Source: CAWAWP01 sp963841205 (lineage in GTDB: Bacteria > Chloroflexota > Ktedonobacteria > Ktedonobacterales > JADMIN01). From it: 64,000 nucleotides of DNA. Both the position numbers and the translations under genes were made by a program. The notes below the pieces were generated by a model. The model did no database searches and was not told the origin of the DNA. It was given only the letters and a program-made list of their open reading frames with translations. Numbering within the stretch: position 1 is the stretch's first letter; every line of letters begins with the position of its first letter. Of the stretch, positions 34,301 to 43,102 are shown in pieces. The stretch covers positions 313,386 to 377,385 of the forward strand of contig CAWJCH010000012.1 in assembly GCA_963841205.1 (NCBI GenBank), in the 5' to 3' direction.

Positions 34301-35243
34301 GCAGGACTATCCGGCCGAGCGGCTGGAGATCGTCGTGGCCGACGGCGAGAGCGACGACGCGACGCTGGCCGTCATCGCTGCCCTGCCAGGCGCCGAGCGG
34401 GTGCACGTCCTCCACAACCCGCGCCGACTGCAGGGCGCCGGGCTCAATCTCGCCATCCGTGCCTCGCGGGGCGAGGTGCTGATCCGGGTCGACGGTCATG
34501 CCATCATCGCGCCCGACTACGTGAGGGCCTGCCTGAACGCGCTCGCCCAGACCGGGGCCATGAACGTCGGCGGACCGATGATCCCGCAGGGGCTCACGGC
34601 GACCGGCCGCGCCATCGCGGCGGCCACCCGTTCGCGCTTCGGCGTGCCCGCCGCGTTCCACGTCTCGCGGCGGGCACGCTTCACCGACACGGTCTACCTG
34701 GGCGCCTGGCCCCGCGAGACGTTCCTGCGAGTCGGCCTCTTCGACGAGACGCTCGTGGCCAACGAGGACTACGAACACAACTATCGCATCCGCCGGGCGG
34801 GTGGGCGCATCTACCTCTCGCCTGCCATCCGCTCGCGTTATATCGGGCGCCAGACGGCGAGCGAGCTGGCGCGGCAGTACTACCGCTACGGTCGCGGCAA
34901 AGCCCGCATGCTGCAACGCCACCCGGCCTCGCTGCGCGCTCGCCACCTGCTCGCGCCCGCCTTCGTCCTCTTCCTCGCCCTCGGCCCCCTCGCCGCCGCC
35001 TTCGCCCCGCTCCGGGTGGCATGGTTGGCGCTGCTGGCGGCGTACGCGGCGCTCGCCCTCGGCTTCGCCGCCGCCGCGGCGCGGGCGCTACGCCCGGCCG
35101 AAGGCGCCAGGGTGCTCCTCGTCTTCCCCCTGATCCACCTCTCGTGGGGAACGGGCGCGTGGGCGGAGGCGGCCCGCATGACACGGGAATGGCTCGCGCC
35201 GCGGCGTGCCGCCGGCGCTCGGCGGGCGGCTGCCCATGAGTGA
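34218..35243 (+). CDS. Family 2 glycosyltransferase, membrane-associated (ExoA-like)
   Basis: The 341-residue protein begins VSVIMAVRNEQSNIAASLGA, with VVADGESDDATL, the acceptor region RVDGHAII, and ANEDYEHNYRIRRAGG. The C-terminal third has two membrane segments (about 245-265 and 270-290). This pattern resembles succinoglycan ExoA-type GT2 enzymes that add a sugar to a lipid-linked precursor. The GTG start has GGGAGG upstream and lies inside the end of the preceding gene. Its stop overlaps the following glycosylphosphotransferase start by eight bases, so these are one operon. Confidence 0.88.
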   Translation: MDPAYVSVIMAVRNEQSNIAASLGAVLEQDYPAERLEIVVADGESDDATLAVIAALPGAERVHVLHNPRRLQGAGLNLAIRASRGEVLIRVDGHAIIAPDYVRACLNALAQTGAMNVGGPMIPQGLTATGRAIAAATRSRFGVPAAFHVSRRARFTDTVYLGAWPRETFLRVGLFDETLVANEDYEHNYRIRRAGGRIYLSPAIRSRYIGRQTASELARQYYRYGRGKARMLQRHPASLRARHLLAPAFVLFLALGPLAAAFAPLRVAWLALLAAYAALALGFAAAAARALRPAEGARVLLVFPLIHLSWGTGAWAEAARMTREWLAPRRAAGARRAAAHE

Positions 35244-36747
35244 GCCGATAACGGTCGCACCGGGCGAGCGACCGAAAGACCTCGCCGACAACAGGGAGGC
35301 AGCGGTAGCCAAGATCGCGCACCAGCCTGGCCGTCGCTGGAGCCCTGGCGCCGTGCAGTTCCCGATCTCCGAGCGGCGCGCCCTCCTGGTGGCGGGCGAC
35401 ATCGCCGCGACCGTCGGCGCGATCCTCGTCGCGCTCTACCTGTGGGCCGCGCACGCCCACGAAGCCTTCACGGTGGGCTTCGTCGGCCGCAACGCCCACT
35501 GGTTCGTCCTGTTGCCGGTCCTCTGGCTGCTCATCGCCAACACGAACGACTACTATGACCTCCGCGTCGCCGCCAAGGTCTCCATCAGTCTGCTGCGTCT
35601 CCTCCTGATCACCGCGCAGGTCCTGTTGGTCTACCTCGCGATCTTCTTCCTGTCGCCCCCCGGCACGCTGCCGCGCCGCTTCATCGTCTACTACGCCGCC
35701 GCGGATCTGGTCCTCGCGGGTCTCTGGCGCGCCGCGCGCGTCTTCCTGATCGGGTGGACCGGGTTTCGTCGCCGAGCGGTCGTCGTCGGGGTCGGCCAGC
35801 CCGCCCAGCTGATCACACGTATCTTGAAGGGCGAAGCGGCCGCCGACTACCAGGTCATCGGGTCGGTCACCAGCCGCTTCGACGCGCCTGATGACGTGCA
35901 CGCCGCCCCGATCCTGGGCACGGCGGAGCAGCTGCCCACGCTCGTCGCCGCGCACGGCGTGAGTGAGCTGATCATGGCCTACGTCAACGAGGTGCCCGAC
36001 GACGTCTTCGCCGGCGTCCTCGCCTGTTATGAGCGCGGGGTGACGATCGTACCCATGCCGGTGCTCTACGAGCAGATCACCGGCCGTATCGCCATCGAGC
36101 ACGTCAAGGAGCACATGTGGACGCTGGTCCTGCCGACCCAGGCGCGTTCCCTGACGGACTACCTGCAGGCCATGATCAAGCGGCTCATCGACTGCGTCAT
36201 CGCCGTCCTCGGCCTCGTCGCCTTCGCCCCCTTCTTCGTCTTGCTCGCCGCCGCCATCAAGGTGGACTCGCGCGGCCCGGTGCTCTACCGGCAGGTCCGG
36301 CTCGGGCGCGGCGGGCACCCGTTCAAGATCGTCAAGCTGCGCTCGATGCGCGCCGACGCCGAGCTCCACAGCGGCGCGGCGTGGGCGCAGGCGTCCGACC
36401 CGCGCGTCACGCGGGTCGGACGCTTCCTGCGCCTGACGCGCCTCGACGAGGTGCCGCAGCTCCTGAACGTCGTACGCGGCGAGATGTCGCTGGTCGGCCC
36501 GCGTCCGGAGCGCCCGGAGTTCGTCGACGGGCTCAGCCGGGCCATCCCGTTCTACCGATCGCGGCTGGTGGTCAAGCCGGGCTTGACGGGCTGGGCGCAG
36601 GTGCGCTTCCGCTACGGCAGCAGCGTCGAGGATGCACTGGTCAAGCTGCAATACGACCTGTACTACGTCCGGCACCAGTCGCTCGGCCTCGACCTCGTCA
36701 TCATGCTGAAGACGCTGGGCGTCGTCGCCCTGTTGCGTGGCACCTGA
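35236..36747 (+). CDS. Polyprenyl-phosphate glycosyl-1-phosphate transferase
   Basis: This integral membrane enzyme starts repeat-unit synthesis by moving a sugar-1-phosphate onto undecaprenyl phosphate. The 503-residue protein has several N-terminal membrane helices (about 55-180), a cytosolic CoA-binding-like domain (VVVGVGQPAQLITRIL), one more helix (KRLIDCVIAVLGLVAFAPFF), and the bacterial sugar transferase domain with PVLYRQVRLGRGG, KLRSMR, TRLDEVPQLLNVVRGEMSLV, PRPERPEF and KPGLTGWAQV. It belongs to the WbaP/WcaJ group. The donor sugar is unknown. Confidence 0.94.
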   Translation: MSEPITVAPGERPKDLADNREAAVAKIAHQPGRRWSPGAVQFPISERRALLVAGDIAATVGAILVALYLWAAHAHEAFTVGFVGRNAHWFVLLPVLWLLIANTNDYYDLRVAAKVSISLLRLLLITAQVLLVYLAIFFLSPPGTLPRRFIVYYAAADLVLAGLWRAARVFLIGWTGFRRRAVVVGVGQPAQLITRILKGEAAADYQVIGSVTSRFDAPDDVHAAPILGTAEQLPTLVAAHGVSELIMAYVNEVPDDVFAGVLACYERGVTIVPMPVLYEQITGRIAIEHVKEHMWTLVLPTQARSLTDYLQAMIKRLIDCVIAVLGLVAFAPFFVLLAAAIKVDSRGPVLYRQVRLGRGGHPFKIVKLRSMRADAELHSGAAWAQASDPRVTRVGRFLRLTRLDEVPQLLNVVRGEMSLVGPRPERPEFVDGLSRAIPFYRSRLVVKPGLTGWAQVRFRYGSSVEDALVKLQYDLYYVRHQSLGLDLVIMLKTLGVVALLRGT

Positions 36748-36774
36748 CGGTCGGCACGGCAGGCTCGGCGGCCT

Positions 36775-36905
36775 CGCACCAGCTCCTCGTAGAGCGCGGC
36801 AGACGCGCCGACCATCGCCGGCACCGAGTACTGTTCGGCTCGACGACGGCACGGAGGCGCACGGTCGTCCAACGCACTCGACGGCAGCCAGCGCTCGTCC
36901 CGTCT
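36775..36905 (-). pseudogene. 3' remnant of a GT4 glycosyltransferase gene
   Basis: The minus-strand reading CRRRAEQYSVPAMVGASAAL with LYEELVRG matches the C-terminus of the intact GT4 gene at 40258-41544 (AMVGAYAALYEELAQGR). At DNA level, 36781-36851 and 40274-40344 match over 71 bases with one difference. No upstream part of the gene is present, so this is a duplicated or truncated copy. Confidence 0.8.
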
Positions 36906-36940
36906 GCCACGCTCTTCCCCCGGTGGCCACGTCGCAGGGT

Positions 36941-36980
36941 CACACGCGGTCACACGCGGTCACACGCGGTCACACGCGGA
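36941..36980. repeat. 10-bp tandem repeat, four copies
   Basis: Four head-to-tail copies of CACACGCGGT, the last ending in A. There are no spacers, so this is not a CRISPR array. Confidence 0.85.
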
Positions 36981-37118
36981 GGACCGCGGAAGACCTAGTA
37001 CAACCCGCTCAAAACAGGTGCTGAGCAGTATAATGAGATGCAGGGCCGGAGGCGGCCAGCAGGTGAGCGGCTATCGCGGCTGCATCGCGGATAAGGCAGT
37101 CAGGCGCAGCAGGAGAGG

Positions 37119-39908
37119 ATGAGACGTGTGAGCGACTATCAGCGCAGAGATCAGGAGGATCTATCGCGAGGTTCCGCCCGGCGATCTGACGCTCGCCCAT
37201 CGCGTCCTCGCCGTGAGCCCACGCCGCCGCCGCCGCCGCCGGGACAAGGGAACCGCTCGCGCCAATTCGCCCAGAGCCCGAACTGGTCTGCGGATGAATT
37301 TGCGGACGACTCACCTGGGCGTCCACCCTCGTCGGGAGGCCGACATGCAGAGGGCGAGAGACCATCGCGCAATCCATCGCGCAATAATGCGCAGGCCGAG
37401 CGTTCGCGTCCGCGAGACGGCGGATCCGACAGGCGCTCATCCCGTCCAGCCTCATCTGGGCGTGACGAACGGCCCCATGGGGCCGTTGCCGGGTGGGATA
37501 GCCAGATCCCACCGCACGCCAGGCGTCAGGGACCACGCGACTGGGATGACGGCGAGTGGCAAGCTGATGCGCTCCCCGTCAGGGGTGGAAGCGCTCGTCG
37601 CGCGCCAGACCGCCCAGACCGGAACGGACGGGAATCTCGCGCTGCGTATCGCGCCAGCGACGGCTGGGGTGATGACGGCTGGGGTGATTGGGGTGATGAC
37701 GGCTACCAGCGCGGCCAGCGCCGTCACCAGCGCAACGAGCGGGCCGGCGGACTCGGTCCCCTCTGGGAGACCTCGCGGCAGTGGGCTGCGACTCAGGGTC
37801 AGCGGCTGCTGGGAACAGGAACGCACGCGACATCAGAACCTGGGGCATTGAACAAACGACGGCGTGTCGTCACGCTCATCGTGATCGCCGCTATCCTCTT
37901 CTGCGCCCTGGGATCTGGCCTCACGACGTTCGTCCTGTATCAGCAGATGAACGCCATGGCGCATGCTGGGTTGCAGCATGTCAAGAACGCCGAGGGTGAT
38001 CTCAAGAAGGTCCAGACAAATCCCTTTGACGCAGCAAGCATCCAGGCGGCCCACGCGGAGTTCGTCGCCGCCAACGGCGACTTTCAAGGCGTCAACGCAC
38101 GGCTCAACCTCGTGGGCGTCGCATCGGCTGCCCCCGTGGTTGGCTCGAAGGTTTCGGGCGCGCAGAAACTTGTCCCCATCGCGGTTGAGGGGACTGAGGC
38201 CGGCATGCTCGCCTGCGACGCGCTGGGCGTCCTGGCAGCGTCCTTGAAGAGTCCGTTCGGGACAACCGGCGGCGGGCTTACCGCAGGCCAGTACGCTCTC
38301 ATCTCCGCTAAGTGGTCGCAGATCCGACCGCTGGCCACGACGGTCATCGCGCAGCTTGGCCACCTCACCGCGTCCGACCTGAGCCTCGATCCGCGGCTGG
38401 GACCCTTGATGGCGCAATTCGTCGACAAGTTGCCCCAGATTACGCAACTCCTGAACGACTTCGATGGGGTCGTCAAGGCGCTACCGCAGTTGCTCGGCGT
38501 GGCGAAACCCTCTACCTACCTGATGCTGATTCTCGACTCCAGCGAGCTGCGCCCCACCGGCGGCTTCATCGGGAACTTTGGCGCGTTGTCCATCAACAAA
38601 GGACAGATGGATCCCGGGTTTCATATCAGCGACATCACCCTGATCGATTATTGCGTCAAATTTGGCTGCGCGACGGGCGCACAGGTCATCCCGATTCCTG
38701 ACAAGTATGCGTGGCTCAAAACGATTTTCGCCGCGGGATCGACGGACAGTTGGTCGCTCCGCGACTCGAACCTGGATCCCGACTACCCGACGACCGCGAA
38801 ATACGCCCTCGACCTCTACCCCCAACTCCTGCCGGGCGCCCAGCAACAAATTGGCAGTTCGCTCAAGCTCTATGATCCGAAGACGGGCGGTCCGTTCGCG
38901 GGCGTCGTGACCCTGAGCCTGGGTTTCTTCCAGCAGGCGCTGAAGATTACCGGGCCTATCACCGTCGATCTGGCAACGAATACGGGAACCATCCACGAGG
39001 TGGTCACGTCCGATAACTTCGTCAGCAAGATCCATTACTACGCGCTCTCATCGACCGGCTCGACCGGCAACGACAACCAGACCTGCGGCACAACCTCGTG
39101 CAGCAAGGTGTTTACCAGCGCCGTGGTGCAGGCGTTCATGGCGAAGATAAAAACCAACCTGCCGGCGTACATCGGCGGCCTGGGAAAGCTCTTTTTCGAC
39201 TCGCTCCGCACCAAAGACATCGAGGTCTTTGTCAATGATCCGAACGCAGAGCAGGCTCTGATAGACCTGGGCATCGGCGCGACGGTGCAGGCTCCGACGA
39301 CCGGTGACAGCGTCTTCCCTGTCGACACCAATATCGGCGGCAACAAGGACAATTCCTTCCTGCAATACAAGATGGCTGATACGATCACACTCGACCAGGC
39401 GGGCGCGGCGGCGCACGCCATGACGTGGCAGTACATCTGGCCGAACGATCCCAACACACTCAACGAGGCATTTGCCGCGGGAAACGTCAATTACCACTCC
39501 TACTCCCGCATATTCGTGCCACCATCCGCCACCTTCGTCTCCCAAACTGGACTGCAAGGCTTCGGCCAGGACGCCGCCTCGCAGGATACCTTCCATCGCA
39601 AGGTGTTAGATGGCACGGTGCACGCCTACTTTGCGCAAACGACGAGTTATGGCGTCTCGTGGAAGGCCCCGGGGGTAGTGACGCATGACGGCGCGGGCTA
39701 CCACTATTCGCTGCTCTTCCAGCGCGAGGCGGGTCTGGTCTGGCCGCTGACACTCACGATCAAGCTTCCTGCATGCGCTGCGTTAGTAGGGAGCCCGCAG
39801 ACGAGCGGCCTCACGGCGCTGAACCTTGTTACCGTGAAGGGAACCACCGTCACGATCACCGGGCCGCTCACACAGGACCTGCAACTCCAAATCAACTACA
39901 CCTGTTGA
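37119..39908 (+). CDS. DUF4012-family membrane protein with a long disordered N-terminus
   Basis: The 929-residue protein begins with about 245 residues rich in Arg, Ser, Asp, Gly and Pro, including a WGDD-type repeat near 180-200, predicted disordered and cytoplasmic. One membrane helix follows (about 249-272, VVTLIVIAAILFCALGSGLT). The rest is extracellular and contains the DUF4012 signature (MLILDSSELRPTGGFIGNFG) and a long beta-rich C-terminal region ending in TITGPLTQDLQLQINYTC. DUF4012 proteins occur beside envelope polysaccharide genes in Chloroflexota and Actinobacteria; their role is unknown. AGGAG precedes the ATG. It stands alone, with its own -10 box. Confidence 0.85.
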   Translation: MRRVSDYQRRDQEDLSRGSARRSDARPSRPRREPTPPPPPPGQGNRSRQFAQSPNWSADEFADDSPGRPPSSGGRHAEGERPSRNPSRNNAQAERSRPRDGGSDRRSSRPASSGRDERPHGAVAGWDSQIPPHARRQGPRDWDDGEWQADALPVRGGSARRAPDRPDRNGRESRAAYRASDGWGDDGWGDWGDDGYQRGQRRHQRNERAGGLGPLWETSRQWAATQGQRLLGTGTHATSEPGALNKRRRVVTLIVIAAILFCALGSGLTTFVLYQQMNAMAHAGLQHVKNAEGDLKKVQTNPFDAASIQAAHAEFVAANGDFQGVNARLNLVGVASAAPVVGSKVSGAQKLVPIAVEGTEAGMLACDALGVLAASLKSPFGTTGGGLTAGQYALISAKWSQIRPLATTVIAQLGHLTASDLSLDPRLGPLMAQFVDKLPQITQLLNDFDGVVKALPQLLGVAKPSTYLMLILDSSELRPTGGFIGNFGALSINKGQMDPGFHISDITLIDYCVKFGCATGAQVIPIPDKYAWLKTIFAAGSTDSWSLRDSNLDPDYPTTAKYALDLYPQLLPGAQQQIGSSLKLYDPKTGGPFAGVVTLSLGFFQQALKITGPITVDLATNTGTIHEVVTSDNFVSKIHYYALSSTGSTGNDNQTCGTTSCSKVFTSAVVQAFMAKIKTNLPAYIGGLGKLFFDSLRTKDIEVFVNDPNAEQALIDLGIGATVQAPTTGDSVFPVDTNIGGNKDNSFLQYKMADTITLDQAGAAAHAMTWQYIWPNDPNTLNEAFAAGNVNYHSYSRIFVPPSATFVSQTGLQGFGQDAASQDTFHRKVLDGTVHAYFAQTTSYGVSWKAPGVVTHDGAGYHYSLLFQREAGLVWPLTLTIKLPACAALVGSPQTSGLTALNLVTVKGTTVTITGPLTQDLQLQINYTC

Positions 39909-40009
39909 CGAGCACTCATGCTCAGTGGTTGAGGTTGTGCCGAGGCACGTCAGCAGTACCTATCTCGCCGACCGGGCAAGGAGAGCGTCCTGAGCAGTGC
40001 AGTTCCCCG

Positions 40010-40239
40010 CGCCTCGCGCGCACGGTGGCCGACTGGATGGGCCAAAAGCTCGGCCGCCCGGTGAGCGAGCAGGTCGGCTGGGTCTAGTGGGTGCGCCTGG
40101 AGGGCCAGCGGCGCACGCCCCGGCCGCGCCACATGCTGGCCGACCCGGAACCGCAAGCGCGGTGCAAAAATTAATCCGCCCGCGCGTCTGGGCCGTCGTC
40201 AGGGCTTTCCCCACAGCCCAGGTCGAACGCTGGACGTGA
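40010..40239 (+). pseudogene. Remnant of an IS630-family transposase gene
   Basis: Two plus-strand frames together show the N-terminal helix-turn-helix of an IS630-type transposase: TVADWMGQKLGRPVSEQVGW, then a run like PRHMLADPE, then RPRVWAVVRAFPTAQVERW, each matching the expected order. The frame is broken by at least one shift and a stop near 40087, and the DDE catalytic part is missing. It occupies the gap between the DUF4012 gene and a convergent glycosyltransferase. Confidence 0.65.
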
Positions 40240-40257
40240 TGCGCCAGTCAAGGCGAC

Positions 40258-41544
40258 TCAGCGGCCCTGCGCAAGCTCCTCGTAGAGCGCGGCATACGCG
40301 CCGACCATCGCCGGCACCGAGTACTGTTCGGCTCGACGACGGCATGCCGGCGCCATGTCCTCCAAGGCCCCCGCCGGCAATGCCATCACGTGGGCCAGCG
40401 TCTCCATCAGGCGGAGAGGGCTGGCGTCGTCGACCACCCAGCCCGTCACGCCATGCTCAACCACCCCGGCCGCGTTGGCGCCACGCGAGATGATGACCGG
40501 GCGGCCGGCAGCGAGAGCCTCGAGGCAGACGTTGGAGAGGCCCTCGCTCGGCGAGTAGAGGATGCAGGCGTCCGTCGCGTGATAGTAGTCCTCCGGGTGC
40601 GGTGTCGCCGGGCGCTGCTCGACGACGTCCTCCAGCCCGTACTCGCGCACCGCCGCGTCGAGCAGCGCCTGCGCGCCGTCATCCTGACGCGGGCCCACGA
40701 TGAGCAGGCGCGTGCCGGCGGGCAGTCCGCCTTCGCGCCTGAGCAGGCCGAACGCCTCGGCGGTCCAGTGCGGGTTCTTCTCGTAGGAGACGCGGCCCAC
40801 GCTGGTGAAGACCCGCCGTACGCCAGCGCCGAGCGCCGAGCGCAGCCGCGGGTCGTGCGGCACCGCGTAGCGCTCGATCGGCACCCCGTTGGGGATGTAG
40901 ACGATCTTGGCCGCGGGTACGTGGCCGTCGACGGTCAAGTCCTCGCGCAGCTGGGGGGCATTCACCGCCACGCGCGCGCAGAGGCGGTGGCTCAGGCGCT
41001 CGTAACGCATCTGCTTACGGCTATGCCTGCCCCGCAACGTCCCGACCAGGCGCGTGCGCGGAGGCAGCAGCGGCCCGGCGAGCCGCGTCAGCAGGTTGGC
41101 GTGATAGCCCTCCGCCTGGATAATAGCGGGACGGAGGCGCCAGGCCAGGGCCGCGATCTGGCCGACGCCCCTCACTTTGTCGCGCGCGCGCATCCCCAGG
41201 TCGGGCAGGTAGAGCGGCAGACCAGCCGCGCGCAGCTCCGGCGCGAAGTGCAGGTCGCGGACCGTTGGTCCGTACAGGCAGAGCACGGACAGTTCAAAGG
41301 TCGCCCGATCGAGGCCGCGTGCAAGGTGCACGAGCTGCGACTCGATGCCGCCCGCCATCAGGGAGTCGGCGACGAAGAGCACGCCGATGCGACGCGCGCG
41401 CTTCGCGCCGCCCGGCCGTCGCCCGCCGCCGGAGGGGCGGTACCTCAGTCCACGTGGTCCAGCCGTCCGCCGGGGTGGGCCGGACGGTTCAAGGTCAGCG
41501 TCAGCGCGCGACGTGGGCCCGTCCGAGGCGCCACCGCTGTCCAT
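40258..41544 (-). CDS. Family 4 glycosyltransferase
   Basis: This GT-B-fold retaining enzyme (428 residues) has an N-terminal acceptor domain starting IGVLFVADSLMAGGIESQLV and a C-terminal donor domain with TSVGRVSYEKNPHW, the GPRQDDG loop, and the E-x7-E motif SEGLSNVCLEALAAGRPVI. The first about 50 residues are a basic, Gly/Arg-rich, low-complexity extension. It probably adds a sugar in the polysaccharide pathway. It lies 36 bases downstream of the yvcK-like gene. A diverged copy of its 3' end is found at 36775-36905. Confidence 0.9.
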   Translation of the reverse strand: MDSGGASDGPTSRADADLEPSGPPRRTAGPRGLRYRPSGGGRRPGGAKRARRIGVLFVADSLMAGGIESQLVHLARGLDRATFELSVLCLYGPTVRDLHFAPELRAAGLPLYLPDLGMRARDKVRGVGQIAALAWRLRPAIIQAEGYHANLLTRLAGPLLPPRTRLVGTLRGRHSRKQMRYERLSHRLCARVAVNAPQLREDLTVDGHVPAAKIVYIPNGVPIERYAVPHDPRLRSALGAGVRRVFTSVGRVSYEKNPHWTAEAFGLLRREGGLPAGTRLLIVGPRQDDGAQALLDAAVREYGLEDVVEQRPATPHPEDYYHATDACILYSPSEGLSNVCLEALAAGRPVIISRGANAAGVVEHGVTGWVVDDASPLRLMETLAHVMALPAGALEDMAPACRRRAEQYSVPAMVGAYAALYEELAQGR

Positions 41545-41580
41545 CGCCTGCCAGGCGCCACAGGCAGTAGCCGCACCTGT

Positions 41581-42702
41581 CTACCATCCCTGCGCCCCCC
41601 GACCGACTCGGGCCTGTGCCTCAGTGCGCGCCAGGCTCTGGTGCCAGGGCGGCGCGAAGATCGCTTGGAGCAGGTGGTCGGCATCGTGACGCACCAGGTG
41701 ATCCTGGTGAATCGCCAACAGGTCGTCGACGATGACGTCAGGGGCCTGTTGGCGGAGCTCCTCCTCGTCGGGCGGGACCGGGTGCTGATCCTGGCCAGCG
41801 TAGCGGCCGAGGAGGTGTTCCGGGAAAGAGCCGTCGTGCGCGACGACGCGATCGACCCTACCGCCCAGGTAGGCATGGATCTGGCGGACGAAGTCAGGGG
41901 CGCGATAGCCGTCGGTCTCGCCATGCTTGGTCATCAGGTTGGTGATGTAGATCTTCTGGGCGTCCGACTGGCGGATCGCCTCGGCGACCCCCTCCACCAG
42001 GAGGTTGGGCAAAATACTCGTGTACAGGTCGCCCGGCCCGATCAGGATGACGTCTGCGCGCCGGATCGCGCGCAGCACCTCCTCGCAGGGGGGAGTCGGT
42101 CGCTGGAGGAAGACGCGCAGTATGGGCACGAGCGGCCCAGGGTCCCGTAGCCCTCGCGTGTCGATCTCCGTCTCGCCGCAGATGGTGCCGCCGTCCTCCA
42201 ACTCGGCACAGAGCGTAGCGTTCGCCAGCGTCACGGGCAACACTCTGCCGGCGGTATCGAGGAGTTCCTGAGCGTCCTGGATGGCACGCAGCAGGTCGCC
42301 GTCGTTGATGCGCTGCAGGGCCGAGATGATCAGGTTGCCGAGGCTATGGCCGCCCACGCCGCCACCCTGTGGCCCCTCGCTGGTGCCACCGCCCTGGAAG
42401 CGGTGGGTGAAGACATCGCGCCAGAGCGCGCCCTTGCGCGAGAGGGCCACCAGCGCCTGGCGCAGGTCGCCCAGCGGCAGCTGCCCGAACTCGTCCATCA
42501 GGCGGCGCGAGCTGCCGCCGCTGTCGGCCATGCTGACGACGGCGGTGATCGCGCAGGGATAGCGCTTGAGGCTGGAGAGCACGGCGTAGGGGCCGGTGCC
42601 GCCGCCGATGGTGACCACGCGTTTGTCGACGATACGCGCGAGCGCCTCCAAATGGCCGTAGTGGCCCGCATCGGCATCCCTCGCAGGGCGCACTCCACCC
42701 AT
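41581..42702 (-). CDS. yvcK: YvcK/CofD-family protein (gluconeogenesis factor type)
   Basis: The 373-residue protein belongs to the CofD/YvcK family. TIGGGTGPYAVLSSLKRYP near residue 32, SMADSGGSSRRLMDEFG, LPLGDLRQALVAL, GHSLGNLIISAL, and GPGDLYTSILPNLLV are its signatures. YvcK-type members bind UDP-sugars and affect cell-wall precursor flow, which fits the surrounding genes; the coenzyme F420 function of CofD is less likely because no other F420 genes are visible. The start at 42702 is fixed by AAGGAGG eight bases upstream. It is followed closely by the GT4 gene. Confidence 0.88.
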   Translation of the reverse strand: MGGVRPARDADAGHYGHLEALARIVDKRVVTIGGGTGPYAVLSSLKRYPCAITAVVSMADSGGSSRRLMDEFGQLPLGDLRQALVALSRKGALWRDVFTHRFQGGGTSEGPQGGGVGGHSLGNLIISALQRINDGDLLRAIQDAQELLDTAGRVLPVTLANATLCAELEDGGTICGETEIDTRGLRDPGPLVPILRVFLQRPTPPCEEVLRAIRRADVILIGPGDLYTSILPNLLVEGVAEAIRQSDAQKIYITNLMTKHGETDGYRAPDFVRQIHAYLGGRVDRVVAHDGSFPEHLLGRYAGQDQHPVPPDEEELRQQAPDVIVDDLLAIHQDHLVRHDADHLLQAIFAPPWHQSLARTEAQARVGRGAQGW

Positions 42703-43102
42703 CAGCAACCTCCTTTGCGATCCTCCGCGATCCTCTGCAATCCTCTGAGCCAGCAACCGGCACGCCGGACTGCGGGCATTGTAGCGGATTCCAGCGTAAG
42801 TCGCAATCCTGCGCTCCAATCACCATCACGCCACTTCAACACCCCACTTCAACACCCCACTCCAACCGCAACACGAGACGGCAGGCTCGTCCACAGGGCA
42901 GGGGGCGGGCTGCGGGTAGCCGGCCCGGAGACGCCAAAGCCCCGAAGGCCAGGTCGGTCCCTTACCCCGGGGGGTCGCAGCACCGCGCGAGCCGCGCCAT
43001 GCTACCCGGTCGAGTCGCCTTCGCCGCAGTCGACTGTCGCCGGCGACCCAGGCTCCGCGGCGACACGCAGTCCCCCTACATGGCCCCCTGGGACCCACTT
43101 CC
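42703..43102. other. Spacer with short tandem repeats
   Basis: It holds GATCCTC-type short repeats (about 42706-42746), a 13-bp tandem repeat CCACTTCAACACC (42831-42867), and a structured stretch (42885-42965) that resembles a riboswitch only in part. No gene is seen. Confidence 0.5.
42885..42965 (+). promoter_or_regulatory. Possible c-di-GMP-I (GEMM)-like structured RNA, weak
   Basis: Three landmarks occur in the order expected of a GEMM-I aptamer: CACAGGGCA, a stem-loop (CGGGCT...AGCCGGCCCG), then ACGCCAAAGCC and GAAGGCCAGGTCGG. The core AAGCC motif has one extra C, and no plus-strand gene follows, so it may be degenerate or a chance match. Confidence 0.2.

Larger units (their letters stand above)
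36748..37118. other. Spacer between the glycosylphosphotransferase and DUF4012 genes
   Basis: It contains the GT4 3' remnant, a 10-bp tandem repeat (CACACGCGGT, four units at 36941-36980) and a perfect TATAAT -10 hexamer at 37029-37034 about 85 bases before the DUF4012 gene. The -35 region is weak. Confidence 0.6.

Noticed and set aside
34681..36930. 749-codon open frame on the minus strand
   Set aside because: It is antisense to the GT2 and glycosylphosphotransferase genes, which have clear domain motifs; no family match is visible.
36941..36980. Short repeats that could suggest a CRISPR array
   Set aside because: The 10-base units are directly adjacent with no spacers and there are no cas genes.
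41581..42702. Assigning coenzyme F420 biosynthesis (CofD) to the YvcK-like gene
   Set aside because: No other F420 genes are present and the surroundings are envelope polysaccharide genes; the YvcK type fits better.
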